A stretch of 21,699 nucleotides of DNA from Calditrichota bacterium (lineage in GTDB: Bacteria > Calditrichota > Calditrichia > RBG-13-44-9 > J042). Each line of letters opens with the position of its first letter. Position 1 is the first letter of the stretch. Location of the stretch: NCBI GenBank assembly GCA_013150955.1, contig JAADJD010000045.1:1-21699 (forward strand). The letters are read 5' to 3'. Shown one piece after another: positions 8,847 through 17,141 of the stretch. The position numbers and the translations under genes were made by a program. Below the pieces are notes generated by a model. It was given only the letters and a program-made list of their open reading frames with translations. It had not been told where the DNA came from and did no database searches.

Positions 8847-9240
8847 TTTATTCTCCCTATTGCTTTGGTGGAAAAATAAAATTGCTCCCTCATCGGTTCA
8901 AAGATCGGGGTTGAACCCTCCGGTTCATCAGGGGAATCGGCAGATGTTCAGAGGTTACCCAACTCCTGAGCAGCTACCGGTAAATCTCCCGTACCGTTCA
9001 ATATACGGCGTGCGCCCCACACTTCCAATGAAAATAATTTGAAAATCCTGAAAATAAATTCCGTATTTTGAAAACAACAGGTAGCACCCGTACGCACACC
9101 GATTCTTTTCGGAACGCAAACGTCAGGACATTCGGGGAAAAATCGCCGTTCGCAAACTCCGGCGGCACATTCCACGAATGGAGACTTTCCCGCTAATCGG
9201 GAAAACGTTCCCGATGTTTAACGCGAATGTTGCATTCGCC
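8847..9240. other. Non-coding gap with competing hairpins at its right end
   Basis: No credible gene. The open frame at 8948-9175 (minus) has no ribosome-binding site, no recognisable motif and Cys/Arg-rich composition. At 9186-9214 two mutually exclusive hairpins share the middle arm: TTTCCCG/CGGGAAA and TCGGGAA/TTCCCGA. They are followed by the perfect hairpin GCGAATG-TTG-CATTCGC at 9223-9239. No convincing promoter for the kinase was found. Confidence 0.5.
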
Positions 9241-9582
9241 TCGAATGACCTGAATTCACACCAATAAAAATAACCTCAAATAATGCAATAAACCGCGAAT
9301 CACGCGAATGAAAGCAAAAAATATCTACAAAATCGCGAATAAACCCTGGAACACATTTTCATCCAGACACAATCTAATGTATTTTATTGGTTTTATTTGT
9401 GTTAATTCGTGTTTTTATTTGTGTTAATTCGTGTCATTCGTAGGCTATTGATTAATCTGGGATAATAAAATGCACTTGATTCTATCTGGATGAAAATGTT
9501 TTCCCGGATATATTCGTTATTTTGTTGATATGATTCGAATTCATTCGCGTGATTCGGGGTTTAACGCATTATTTGGGGTTAA
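9241..9582. repeat. R1 repeat cluster 2
   Basis: The cluster contains one R1 unit read in the opposite orientation (from about 9276, TAATGCAATAAACCGCGAAT, to about 9464), followed by most of a second unit in the forward orientation ending CGCATTATTTGGGG near 9576. Hallmarks are AATCACGCGAATGAA, CATTTTCATCCAGA, GTGTTAATTCGTGTCATTCG (with GTGTTAATTCGTG duplicated near 9405 and 9424), CACTTGATTCTATCTGGATG and ATTCGCGTGATTCGGGG. It has no coding potential. Confidence 0.75.
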
Positions 9583-9647
9583 TGAAGCTATTCTGCCCAT
9601 CCTGTACCCACTCTGAAGCCATTCGGTTGGGAGAGGTATGGAATGCG

Positions 9648-9679
9648 TGCCGCCGGGTCATCCTGCATCCCCGGCGGCA
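9648..9679 (-). terminator. Stem-loop after the OPT transporter gene
   Basis: TGCCGCCGGG (9648-9657) pairs perfectly with CCCGGCGGCA (9670-9679) around a 12-nt loop, starting 8 bp after the transporter stop codon on the minus strand. There is no T-tract after it, so it may act as a 3'-end stabiliser or a factor-assisted terminator. The remaining 9583-9647 holds nothing recognised. Confidence 0.45.
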
Positions 9680-9686
9680 GGCGGTA

Positions 9687-11609
9687 TCAATCCTCAACTT
9701 TCTTTCGGGTGGAAATGAAGAAGAGGAAATATCCCAGTGCGGCAAAGACCAGCAAGGAGACCAGATCCCCGGCCAGTCCGTGCAAACCAAAGGGCACACC
9801 GGCTGGTCGTGCACCCACAAAGAAGGCGTACGCCGCAATGGCCACTCCCATGATGCCCTCACCTGCAATCAATCCCGAACTTAACAGCACTCCGGTGTGA
9901 GTCTGCTCGGTAGCCAGATCTGCTGCCTGTTCGCGATTCCAGTGCTCCACCATGCGACGGATCACTCCGCCGATAAACACCGGCGTCATGGTCGACAGGG
10001 GCAGGTAAATGCCCACGGCAAATGGCAGGGACGGCACCGAGAGCAGTTCAGAAACGATGGCAAAGCTGGCGCCAATCAAAACCAGTCCCCAGGGCAGGTT
10101 GGCCTGCAACACACCATCGACCACGGTTTTCATCAGTGTGGCCTGAGGTGCGGGAATTTCTCTGGTTCCAAAGCCATACACTTCGCCCAGCGTCATCACG
10201 GCCAGGGCAATGAAAAAGGCCGAACTAAACGCCCCAAACAGTTCGCTGGCCTGCTGGCGCCGGGGAGTGGCACCCAGCAGATACCCCGCTTTTAAATCCT
10301 GTGAAATATCCCCGGCAATGGAAGCAGCCACTGCCACCACCGTCCCAATGGTCAACACCGCCGTCTTGCTTAACGGATCTGTCCACCCCAGCATGAAAAA
10401 AACCGCGCTGGTGCCCAGCAGGGTCACGATGGCCATTCCCGATGTGGGATTGGACGAAACCCCCACCAGACCCACAATTCGGGAAGAAACGGTCACAAAA
10501 ATAAAAGCAAAAAACGCAATGGCAAAGGAGCCGATGAGTCGGGTAAGAAAGGTCTGATGCAATCCCACCACGTAGGGAGAAAAAATGGAAATCAGCAGAA
10601 ACAGGAGCACAATGCCGATCACAATTTTAAAGGATAGATCGCGATCGGTGCGGATCCGATTGGCCACCTCGGCCATGGCACCGGGGGTTAATTCTTTCAT
10701 CCCGATCTTCAGGGATTCGATCATGGTGGGTAGCGATTTAAATACTGTGATGATTCCGGCAACGGCCACGGCACCGGCTCCAATGTAACGCACGTAACGG
10801 CTCCAGATTTCTCCGGGACTCATTTCAGAAATGAGTTTGGTCGTTTCGGGGAATAAGGGCACCGGCACTTTCTCGCCAAAATGGGCAATTAGCGGAATGA
10901 TGCCCAGCCAGGAGAGCAATCCCCCGGCCACCATGATGGCACCGATGCGAAATCCCAGAATGTAGCCCACTCCCAGTAATGCCGGGGTGGCTTCCAGCCC
11001 CAGCAACCCCTTCTTCAAGCCAGGAATTTTCAAATTCAACTCCGACGGCCAGAGTTTTGCAAAGGATAACAGGCCCTTGTAAACCGCACCGATGCCCAGT
11101 CCCTGAAACACAAACCGGGCTTTACTGCCACCGGTATCGGCCGCGATCAGCACCTGAGCGGCCGCCGTGCCTTCGGGATAGGGCAGGGTGCCGTGTTCTT
11201 TGACAATCAGAAACCGACGCAGGGGAATCATGAATACAATGCCCAGCATCCCGCCCAGCATGCCCAACAGGGCAATCTGAAACAGTCCCGGCTCAAATCC
11301 CCACAAAAACAGCGCTGGAATGGTAAAAATAATGCCCGAAGCCAGCGACGAACTGGCCGATCCGGTGGTCTGGGCAATGTTGGCCTCCAGAATGGTGGCT
11401 TTTCCCCAGATTTTTTCCATGGATTTAAAAAGCGCAACCGAAATCACCGCCAGCGGAATGGCCGTACTGATGGTCAGTCCCACCCGCAATCCCAGATAGG
11501 CGTTGGCACTTCCAAACAGCACCCCGAAAACCGCACCAACCAACAGTGCCCGCAGACTAAAATCGCGCATGGGACTTTCCGCCGGAACGTAAGGTTTAAA
11601 TTCCTTCAT
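9687..11609 (-). CDS. OPT-family oligopeptide transporter
   Basis: A 640-residue inner-membrane protein with many hydrophobic helices throughout, the usual size for prokaryotic OPT-family carriers that take up oligopeptides or metal chelates using an ion gradient. Family hallmarks: RALLVGAVFGVLFGSANAYLG near the N-terminus, EHGTLPYPEGTAAAQVL at about 138-154, FRIGAIMVAGGLLSW at about 225-239, NPTSGMAIVTLLGTSA in the central region and KAGYLLGATPRRQQ later. The ATG at 11609 is preceded by GCGAGG with a 5-nt spacer. It is a single gene with a candidate sigma-70 promoter upstream and a strong stem-loop downstream. The substrate cannot be deduced. The M24 peptidase in the window would fit peptide use but is not linked. 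Confidence 0.9.
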   Translation of the reverse strand: MKEFKPYVPAESPMRDFSLRALLVGAVFGVLFGSANAYLGLRVGLTISTAIPLAVISVALFKSMEKIWGKATILEANIAQTTGSASSSLASGIIFTIPALFLWGFEPGLFQIALLGMLGGMLGIVFMIPLRRFLIVKEHGTLPYPEGTAAAQVLIAADTGGSKARFVFQGLGIGAVYKGLLSFAKLWPSELNLKIPGLKKGLLGLEATPALLGVGYILGFRIGAIMVAGGLLSWLGIIPLIAHFGEKVPVPLFPETTKLISEMSPGEIWSRYVRYIGAGAVAVAGIITVFKSLPTMIESLKIGMKELTPGAMAEVANRIRTDRDLSFKIVIGIVLLFLLISIFSPYVVGLHQTFLTRLIGSFAIAFFAFIFVTVSSRIVGLVGVSSNPTSGMAIVTLLGTSAVFFMLGWTDPLSKTAVLTIGTVVAVAASIAGDISQDLKAGYLLGATPRRQQASELFGAFSSAFFIALAVMTLGEVYGFGTREIPAPQATLMKTVVDGVLQANLPWGLVLIGASFAIVSELLSVPSLPFAVGIYLPLSTMTPVFIGGVIRRMVEHWNREQAADLATEQTHTGVLLSSGLIAGEGIMGVAIAAYAFFVGARPAGVPFGLHGLAGDLVSLLVFAALGYFLFFISTRKKVED

Positions 11610-11694
11610 GATGACCTCGCCATTTCGTTAGAATTTTTCTGACCTTGCGAAAGCCTGATGTGTAAATTTTTGCCCATGACAACCGCAAGATAAC

Positions 11695-11724
11695 ATAATA
11701 CAAAAAACCGGAGGAAAATTTCAA
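11695..11724 (-). promoter_or_regulatory. Candidate sigma-70 promoter of the OPT gene
   Basis: The minus strand shows TTGAAA (11719-11724), an 18-bp spacer and TATTAT (11695-11700), about 85 bp before the ATG. It predicts a leader of roughly 80 nt. Both boxes are one or two mismatches from consensus. Nothing else was recognised in the rest of the divergent gap up to the R1 cluster (11725-11862). Confidence 0.4.
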
Positions 11725-11862
11725 ATTATTTTTCATCCCAATTCCAGACTGAATCTCCGCCATTGCCGGAGAGATGAAAACAAGAGATGTTTTCCAGATT
11801 CGTTCACCTATAACGTCACCCTGAGCCGGTCATAAACAGGTTCAAATCCAAATGGTTACTTT

Positions 11863-12090
11863 TTAACCCAAGCCATGCATTAAACCGCAATCACGCGAAT
11901 AAAATCAAAAAAATAACCCTAAAATCGCGAAAAAAATCTAAAACCCATTTTCATCCAGATAGAATCCAGTGCATTTTATTATTTTTATTGGTGTTAATTC
12001 GTGTAATTCGTAGGCTAATGCATAATCTGGGATTATTTTTATTCGTGTTAATTCGTTTAATTCGTGGTTTAAAGCATAATCTGGGTTTAA
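11863..12090. repeat. R1 repeat cluster 3
   Basis: One R1 unit in reverse orientation runs from TTAACCCAAGCCATGCATT (from about 11863) through CATTTTCATCCAGATAGAAT and GGTGTTAATTCGTGTAATTC to GCATAATCTGGGAT (about 12037). It is followed by a second right end (GTGTTAATTCGTTTAATTCG, then GTGGTTTAAAGCATAATCTG). It lies between the divergent OPT and glycan-synthase genes. From 12091 to the promoter candidate at 12335 I see no gene and no clear signal. Confidence 0.75.
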
Positions 12091-12334
12091 TCCGGGGATT
12101 GGTGACTTCACGTTTCAATAGGATTCGGCCGCGTAAATCGTTCCCACCCACTGCGCACATCATTCACGCAATTTACAGAATTGCACACCTGACTGTCTAC
12201 GAAATGAGCAGTTTACAGAAATCGAAAAACGCCTCTTTCATCTTTCTAACCCATTGAATTTTCGAAAAATAACACCTTACCCCTTTCGTCCTTGTCCACG
12301 GAAATGTTTCGTTTTTAGACAATGCATGTTTTTC

Positions 12335-12350
12335 TGGCACAGGTTTTGAA
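12335..12350 (+). promoter_or_regulatory. Candidate sigma-54 promoter of the glycan synthase pair
   Basis: TGGCACAGGTTTTGAA matches the -24/-12 consensus TGGCAC-N5-TTGC(A/T) except for A instead of C at the -12 GC. Spacing between the two blocks is exact. It lies about 60 bp upstream of the start codon, giving a leader of about 50 nt. No enhancer-binding regulator is in the window, so the call rests on sequence match and position only. Confidence 0.35.
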
Positions 12351-12413
12351 CCCCTCTGACCGTTCGGAAAGGGACAGGGAAAGGCAATCATGTGAAATCA
12401 GAGGGAGATGATG

Positions 12414-15400
12414 ATGGAACAATCATCGGGAAGACAGGTCGATCGGCAACGGTTCTATTCCTGGATCACCATGGGAATCGTCCTGTTTTATTTCATCCAA
12501 CTGGCGCTGGGTGCGCCGCAATCCTCACCACCCGAATATCATCCGTTTGGGATTAAAATTCGCACCGGAGCCAATCTGCGCAGTTACCGGGAAGCGGACG
12601 AGCTGGTGCAGATCATGGCCGAAAACCGGGTCAATCTGGCGTTCCTGCTGGTCAAATCGGATGAAGAAGAACCGGAACTGCCTTCCGGTTATTTGTTTTA
12701 TCCCGGCAAAACGGCCCCGGTGGCGCCGGGATTTGAAGAGGACATTCTGGGATATTTCATCCGCAAGGCGCAGGAAAAACAGATCCGAATCATTGCCTGG
12801 CTGCCGGTAATGAAGGATGCGGCGTTCTGGGAAAGCCATCCTTCCGCACGGGCACAGGTGGTACGTGCGGACGGCACGGTCAGCGAACTGGAAAACTGGC
12901 TCAGTCCCTTTGCACCGGCCACACTCGAACATGCGCAGGCGGTGCTTCAGGAAGTATTGAGCCGCTATCCTTTCGACGGTGTGGTACTGGATTACATTCG
13001 TTACGATGATGATTTTGCCACAGTGGATCAGCACGCGCTGGCGGCCTATCAGCGCCGCTACGACCGTACCCTGCGGGTGGATCGGCTCCATCAGGAAGCC
13101 CGTAAGCACAGTCGCATCTGGAAAAAATGGGTGCGGTTGCGCGCCCAACAAATCGCCGAGGTTTCCCGCCAATTGCTGGAGACCGCAAAGGCGTTGCGAC
13201 CGGACATTGAATTTGGACTGACGCTGCTGCCTTTCAGCGCGGGGGACTATTTTAAGAATACAGTTTCTGGACAGGATTATCGACTGCTCTCCAAAATTGG
13301 GGTCGATTTCATTTCCCCGCTGGGCTACTGGGATGACTGGTACAAAGAGCCCGACTGGGTGCGCCAGGTGTACCGGGAAGCGTTAAAGAATGTGGATGGC
13401 CGCTGCCAGGTCATCATGGCTGTGGACGGGGACATGCCATTCCACAGTACCGCTGCAACCTGGAAGGTGTTACCCGATGATCACCAGCCCATTTTCTTTT
13501 ATTACGGCAAATGGACGCGAGAACGGCTGGTCATGCTGCGGCTGGCCCGCCGTGCCGTGGTCCAACAATCGGAACAACTGGTGGCAATTCGCATCGACAC
13601 GGAACCCGACTATTCGGGTAACTGGAACGTGCCCGACGGCGATTTTCTTCGCCTGCTGGACGTTTTCGAAGCCAATGGCATTTCCGTTACCTGGGTAACG
13701 GTGGGACGATTTGCAGAAACCCGTCCCGAACTTTTGAAACTGCTATACCTGAAAGGGCACGAGATTGCCCTTCACGGCTGGGCACATGAGCGGTTCGAAG
13801 ATTTGCCCAATCGACAGGAAAAAGAAAATCGCATCCGCCGGGGAATCAATGCCATGAAGAAAATCGGCATCCCCATCTGGGGATTCGGCGCTCCGCAAAA
13901 TTCCATTGATTCGGAAACGCGGGATATTTTACTGGAACTCGGATTTCTTTACGATGCCTCGCTGGCTCTGGATCCGGCAGCGGGACAGTGGCTGAGCGTG
14001 CAACATTTTTCCGATTCGCGCGGCACCCTGCTGGTCATCCCCTATGTTTACCCAAATGATTATGACGGATTGTACACGATGCAGCTGGATGCCCGGGGAC
14101 TGTTCCGGGAGTGGAAAAAGCGCTTCGATGAGAATTATCGGACGGCGCGAACGCCCTTTGTCATCGATGTGCATCAGTGGTTAATTGGCCAGCCTCAATA
14201 CCTGGATGCCCTGAAGCAGTTCATTCAGTATGTCCAGAAACAGCCTAACGTCCGCTTTGTGACGCTGAAACAAATTGCAGATATTTACCGAACCGATCCG
14301 CTGCCCACGGCTTTACCCGTGTCCGAACCTCCGACCACCAAATCCTCTCTGGACATTCCCGGAGATCTCTGGACGGGATTTCTCCGATTCATTGCCTTTT
14401 TTCCGGGCATTCTGGCTTTGCAGTACATCATCTTTGCCCTGCTGTACAGGTGGATCATCGAAAGAAAAGCGCCGTTCAACAGCGAATTCACTCCCTCTGT
14501 GGCGGTGCTGGTACCCGCGCACAACGAGGCGGCTCACATCCAGTCCACCCTTAAAGCCCTGCTGGCTTCCGATTATCCCAACATGGAAATCATCGTCATC
14601 GACGACGGTTCCACTGATGGCACGGCGGAACTGGCCGCCCGAATGCCCGGTGTCAAGGTGTTGCGATTGCTGGAGAATCGGGGAAAAGCCCACGCACTAA
14701 ACCAGGCGCTGCGGTGGACTGCGGCGGACATTGTGGTGTGTGTGGATGCGGACACGCGCGTGGAGCCCATGACGATTCGTTACCTGGTACAACGCTTCCG
14801 GGATCCCACCGTGGCCGGCGTTACCGGGAATCCGCAAATTCGCGACCGCAGGGGATTTTTAAGAAAGCTGCAGACCATGGAATATGCCACCATCATCAGC
14901 CTGATCAAGCGGGCAGAAGCGCTGCTTGGCGGTCTGTACACCGTGTCTGGAGCCATTTGCGCCTTCCGACGTTCGGTGCTGGTTCAAAACGGTGGCTGGA
15001 ACGAAACCACCCAGACGGAAGACATCGAAATTAGCTGGCGCCTGCAGAAACTGGGTTACCGCATGACCTACGAACCCCGCGCCGTGTGCTGGATTTCCGT
15101 ACCGGGGAAATATTCCGGTTTGCTACGGCAGCGGATTCGCTGGTCACGCGGCAGTGGCGAGGCGTATCGCAAACATCTGAAAATTGTGACCTCCCCCAAC
15201 ACGGCAACGGTACCCATTATCTTTAACGGGATGATGTCTTCGCTCTGGGCCATTTCCCTGCTGGTGGTGTTTCCCGTGCTCACACTACATGTGCTGCCAG
15301 GGCTGCGAAACGGCAGCGAGATTCTCCTGGCCAGCATTGGACTACTGCATCTGCAAAGTGCAATCGGTCTCATTCTGGACAGGCCATACAATCCCCGCCT

Positions 15401-15533
15401 ACCCAGGTATTTTCTCATGACGCCATTTTTCATCCTGTATTTCTGGCTGCTGGTTTTGCCGGCGTTCGTTTACGGGTTCGGTCGGGGACTTCTGGGGGAA
15501 CAGAGCGGAGTCTGGCAAATTCAACGTGCCTGA
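12414..15533 (+). CDS. Three-domain envelope glycan enzyme: GH-like, CE4 deacetylase-like, GT2 synthase
   Basis: A 1039-residue membrane protein. Order: membrane anchor (16-34); periplasmic TIM-barrel glycoside-hydrolase-like domain (about 43-338) with FDGVVLDYIRYD and acidic D193, recalling the GHL10/GHL13 and PgaB C-terminal families; NodB/CE4-like deacetylase domain (about 388-623) with D395, metal-type histidines H454 and H458 (HGWAH) and DVHQW near 585; membrane helix (655-679); cytoplasmic family 2 glycosyltransferase (about 694-928) with D731 of IDDGS, D778/D780 of VDAD, E869-D870 and QRIRW at 906-910; then three helices to the C-terminus. Helix count and domain sides agree. It probably polymerises a beta-linked hexosamine polymer and trims and deacetylates it, like PgaB plus PgaC. 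Three ATGs are in a row: GGGAG touches the first (12408) and is 6 nt from the third (12414), chosen here. The CE4 motif 1 is atypical (IDTE). Residue 1 is the 12414 Met. Confidence 0.85.
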   Translation: MEQSSGRQVDRQRFYSWITMGIVLFYFIQLALGAPQSSPPEYHPFGIKIRTGANLRSYREADELVQIMAENRVNLAFLLVKSDEEEPELPSGYLFYPGKTAPVAPGFEEDILGYFIRKAQEKQIRIIAWLPVMKDAAFWESHPSARAQVVRADGTVSELENWLSPFAPATLEHAQAVLQEVLSRYPFDGVVLDYIRYDDDFATVDQHALAAYQRRYDRTLRVDRLHQEARKHSRIWKKWVRLRAQQIAEVSRQLLETAKALRPDIEFGLTLLPFSAGDYFKNTVSGQDYRLLSKIGVDFISPLGYWDDWYKEPDWVRQVYREALKNVDGRCQVIMAVDGDMPFHSTAATWKVLPDDHQPIFFYYGKWTRERLVMLRLARRAVVQQSEQLVAIRIDTEPDYSGNWNVPDGDFLRLLDVFEANGISVTWVTVGRFAETRPELLKLLYLKGHEIALHGWAHERFEDLPNRQEKENRIRRGINAMKKIGIPIWGFGAPQNSIDSETRDILLELGFLYDASLALDPAAGQWLSVQHFSDSRGTLLVIPYVYPNDYDGLYTMQLDARGLFREWKKRFDENYRTARTPFVIDVHQWLIGQPQYLDALKQFIQYVQKQPNVRFVTLKQIADIYRTDPLPTALPVSEPPTTKSSLDIPGDLWTGFLRFIAFFPGILALQYIIFALLYRWIIERKAPFNSEFTPSVAVLVPAHNEAAHIQSTLKALLASDYPNMEIIVIDDGSTDGTAELAARMPGVKVLRLLENRGKAHALNQALRWTAADIVVCVDADTRVEPMTIRYLVQRFRDPTVAGVTGNPQIRDRRGFLRKLQTMEYATIISLIKRAEALLGGLYTVSGAICAFRRSVLVQNGGWNETTQTEDIEISWRLQKLGYRMTYEPRAVCWISVPGKYSGLLRQRIRWSRGSGEAYRKHLKIVTSPNTATVPIIFNGMMSSLWAISLLVVFPVLTLHVLPGLRNGSEILLASIGLLHLQSAIGLILDRPYNPRLPRYFLMTPFFILYFWLLVLPAFVYGFGRGLLGEQSGVWQIQRA

Positions 15534-15624
15534 TGAATGATCGGTTGAACAAATTTTCGTAGTCGAAAGAACGATTTGCAAAAATGAAATTTCGAATAAA
15601 TCAAATTAAGATGGAGAGGCAACC

Positions 15625-16764
15625 ATGAAACAGCATGTGGTTCATTTGTTTTCGTATTTCAGTTTTGGATGGGGGTTCATTGCCCTGAATCTGGGATTTA
15701 GTGGATTATTCAACGGGGATGGCATTACCCTGGGCGATTTTTGTCTGTTGAACGCAGGCCTGCTGGCCATCTTCCTGAGTGCCCGCGCCGATCTGTTGTT
15801 CCAGATGGCCCAATCGGCTTTCCAGCATCGAAATGCGACCCGGAAACAGGTGTCGGCAATCGGGGGGCTTCTGCTTCTGCTCATCCTCCCCCTGCAGGCC
15901 CATTCGGCACCGCTGGATGCGGAGGTTCAGAATGTGGAGATGGGAACGACCTATATTAAGGATTCCAGCGACGAACAGTACCGGAGCAACTTTGCGCTGC
16001 TGAAATTTCGCATGGCCGACCGGGACAACATCCGCCTGTGGATTCGGCAAATTCAAAAGAGCGATCCCTGGGGTAGCTCCGGACTTTACGCGGTGCAAAT
16101 GGAGATGGCACCGTTTCGATGGATGGGTCTGAGTGTGGGATACCAGCAAATGCCCGTGGGAACGATTCGCCTGGCAAAAGAGCTTGGCCCCCTGCATCTG
16201 GCCATTGGCGGTGGCCGGGAAGCAATTACCAGTCGATCAAATGCCATTGCGGATCGCATTGATCTGGTCTCGGCGTATGTGGATGCATCGATTCGATTGC
16301 TGGACAATGTGAGCCTGTCCACTTCCATTGGACAGGGGCGTTTCGGTGATCAGAATACCCTGCGAACGTTTACCAGCATGGTGTCCCATTCTCGAAATCT
16401 GGGGCCCATAAAACTGACGCTGCACGCAGGATACAGCCAGCGCATGCTGGATGATTATAGCCCGTATTACTGGAGTCCGGTGGCGTATCGAGAGTTTTTC
16501 CTGGCGCCGGATCTGGGCCTGGAATTAAATGGTTTCTGGATTTACCTGAATCTTTCCGTGGATCGCATACTGGAGGAGCGCTACGCAGGCGATGCCACCG
16601 GATTGACCAGCTGGGGAGCGAACGGAGAAATCAGTCTGGGATATCGGATAGGGCCGGGTTACATCTATTTAACCGGACGAGCCTGGAATAGCGGGATCGA
16701 ACGCGCCACCTCTGGATACCGGGGACAAATTTTTCAGGTGAGTTATGAGCTGGATCTGGATTGA
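15625..16764 (+). CDS. Membrane-hairpin plus outer-membrane-barrel-like protein, probable glycan export partner
   Basis: A 379-residue protein starting 92 bp after the glycan synthase, in the same orientation. GGAGAGG with a 5-nt spacer supports the ATG at 15625. The N-terminus has two hydrophobic helices (about 9-29 and 36-52), a basic stretch (about 53-75), then a signal-peptide-like segment (about 77-95) ending LQAHSA before PLDA. The rest (about 100-379) is rich in alternating beta-strand patterns with Gly and aromatic residues, like an outer-membrane barrel. I do not recognise a named family. Positive-inside topology would put both N-terminus and basic loop in the cytoplasm, so cleavage after AHSA would release the barrel domain. 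The helical pair recalls PgaD and the barrel recalls the porin part of PgaA, but this is inference from context. The stop codon abuts an R1 repeat. Confidence 0.7.
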   Translation: MKQHVVHLFSYFSFGWGFIALNLGFSGLFNGDGITLGDFCLLNAGLLAIFLSARADLLFQMAQSAFQHRNATRKQVSAIGGLLLLLILPLQAHSAPLDAEVQNVEMGTTYIKDSSDEQYRSNFALLKFRMADRDNIRLWIRQIQKSDPWGSSGLYAVQMEMAPFRWMGLSVGYQQMPVGTIRLAKELGPLHLAIGGGREAITSRSNAIADRIDLVSAYVDASIRLLDNVSLSTSIGQGRFGDQNTLRTFTSMVSHSRNLGPIKLTLHAGYSQRMLDDYSPYYWSPVAYREFFLAPDLGLELNGFWIYLNLSVDRILEERYAGDATGLTSWGANGEISLGYRIGPGYIYLTGRAWNSGIERATSGYRGQIFQVSYELDLD

Positions 16765-16816
16765 ACCCAGATTGAGCCATAGACCACGAATCACACGAAT
16801 CGTTACCAATAAATTA

Positions 16817-17037
16817 AACCGTTTTGCTATTTCAGGATAAAGCAGGCATTTAGAAAAACCGTTAAAACGGTTAAGAGTCAATCGGTTACGTTATCCATTC
16901 TCCCGGCTGGAGCCGGGAGTTAATAGAGAAATTATCATTCATGTCCACCCAGATTTATCTGGGTGGACAACTCCTTTAAGAACAATAAGTGATAGAACCG
17001 TTTTAACGGTTTGGGTTGTCTAATTCGCACAACGGAT
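16817..17037. repeat. R2 element, copy 2
   Basis: It is nearly identical to the copy at 7411-7630 and in the same orientation. Ends are AACCGTTTTGC and GCACAACGGAT. The hairpins are conserved: AACCGTTAAAACGGTT near 16858, CTCCCGGC-TGGA-GCCGGGAG (16910-16929), CACCCAGATTTATCTGGGTG near 16947 and AACCGTTTTAACGGTT near 16996. The second hairpin has a compensatory T-A to C-G change relative to copy 1. ATTAAA occurs at both borders (16813-16818 and 17036-17041), overlapping the ends, so a target duplication is less clear than for copy 1. Confidence 0.75.
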
Positions 17038-17141
17038 TAAACCCAAATTACGAATTAGCCTACGAATGACACGAATTAACACAAATAAAAATACATTGGA
17101 TTGTATCTGTATGAAAATGTTTTCCAGGGTTTATTCGCGAT

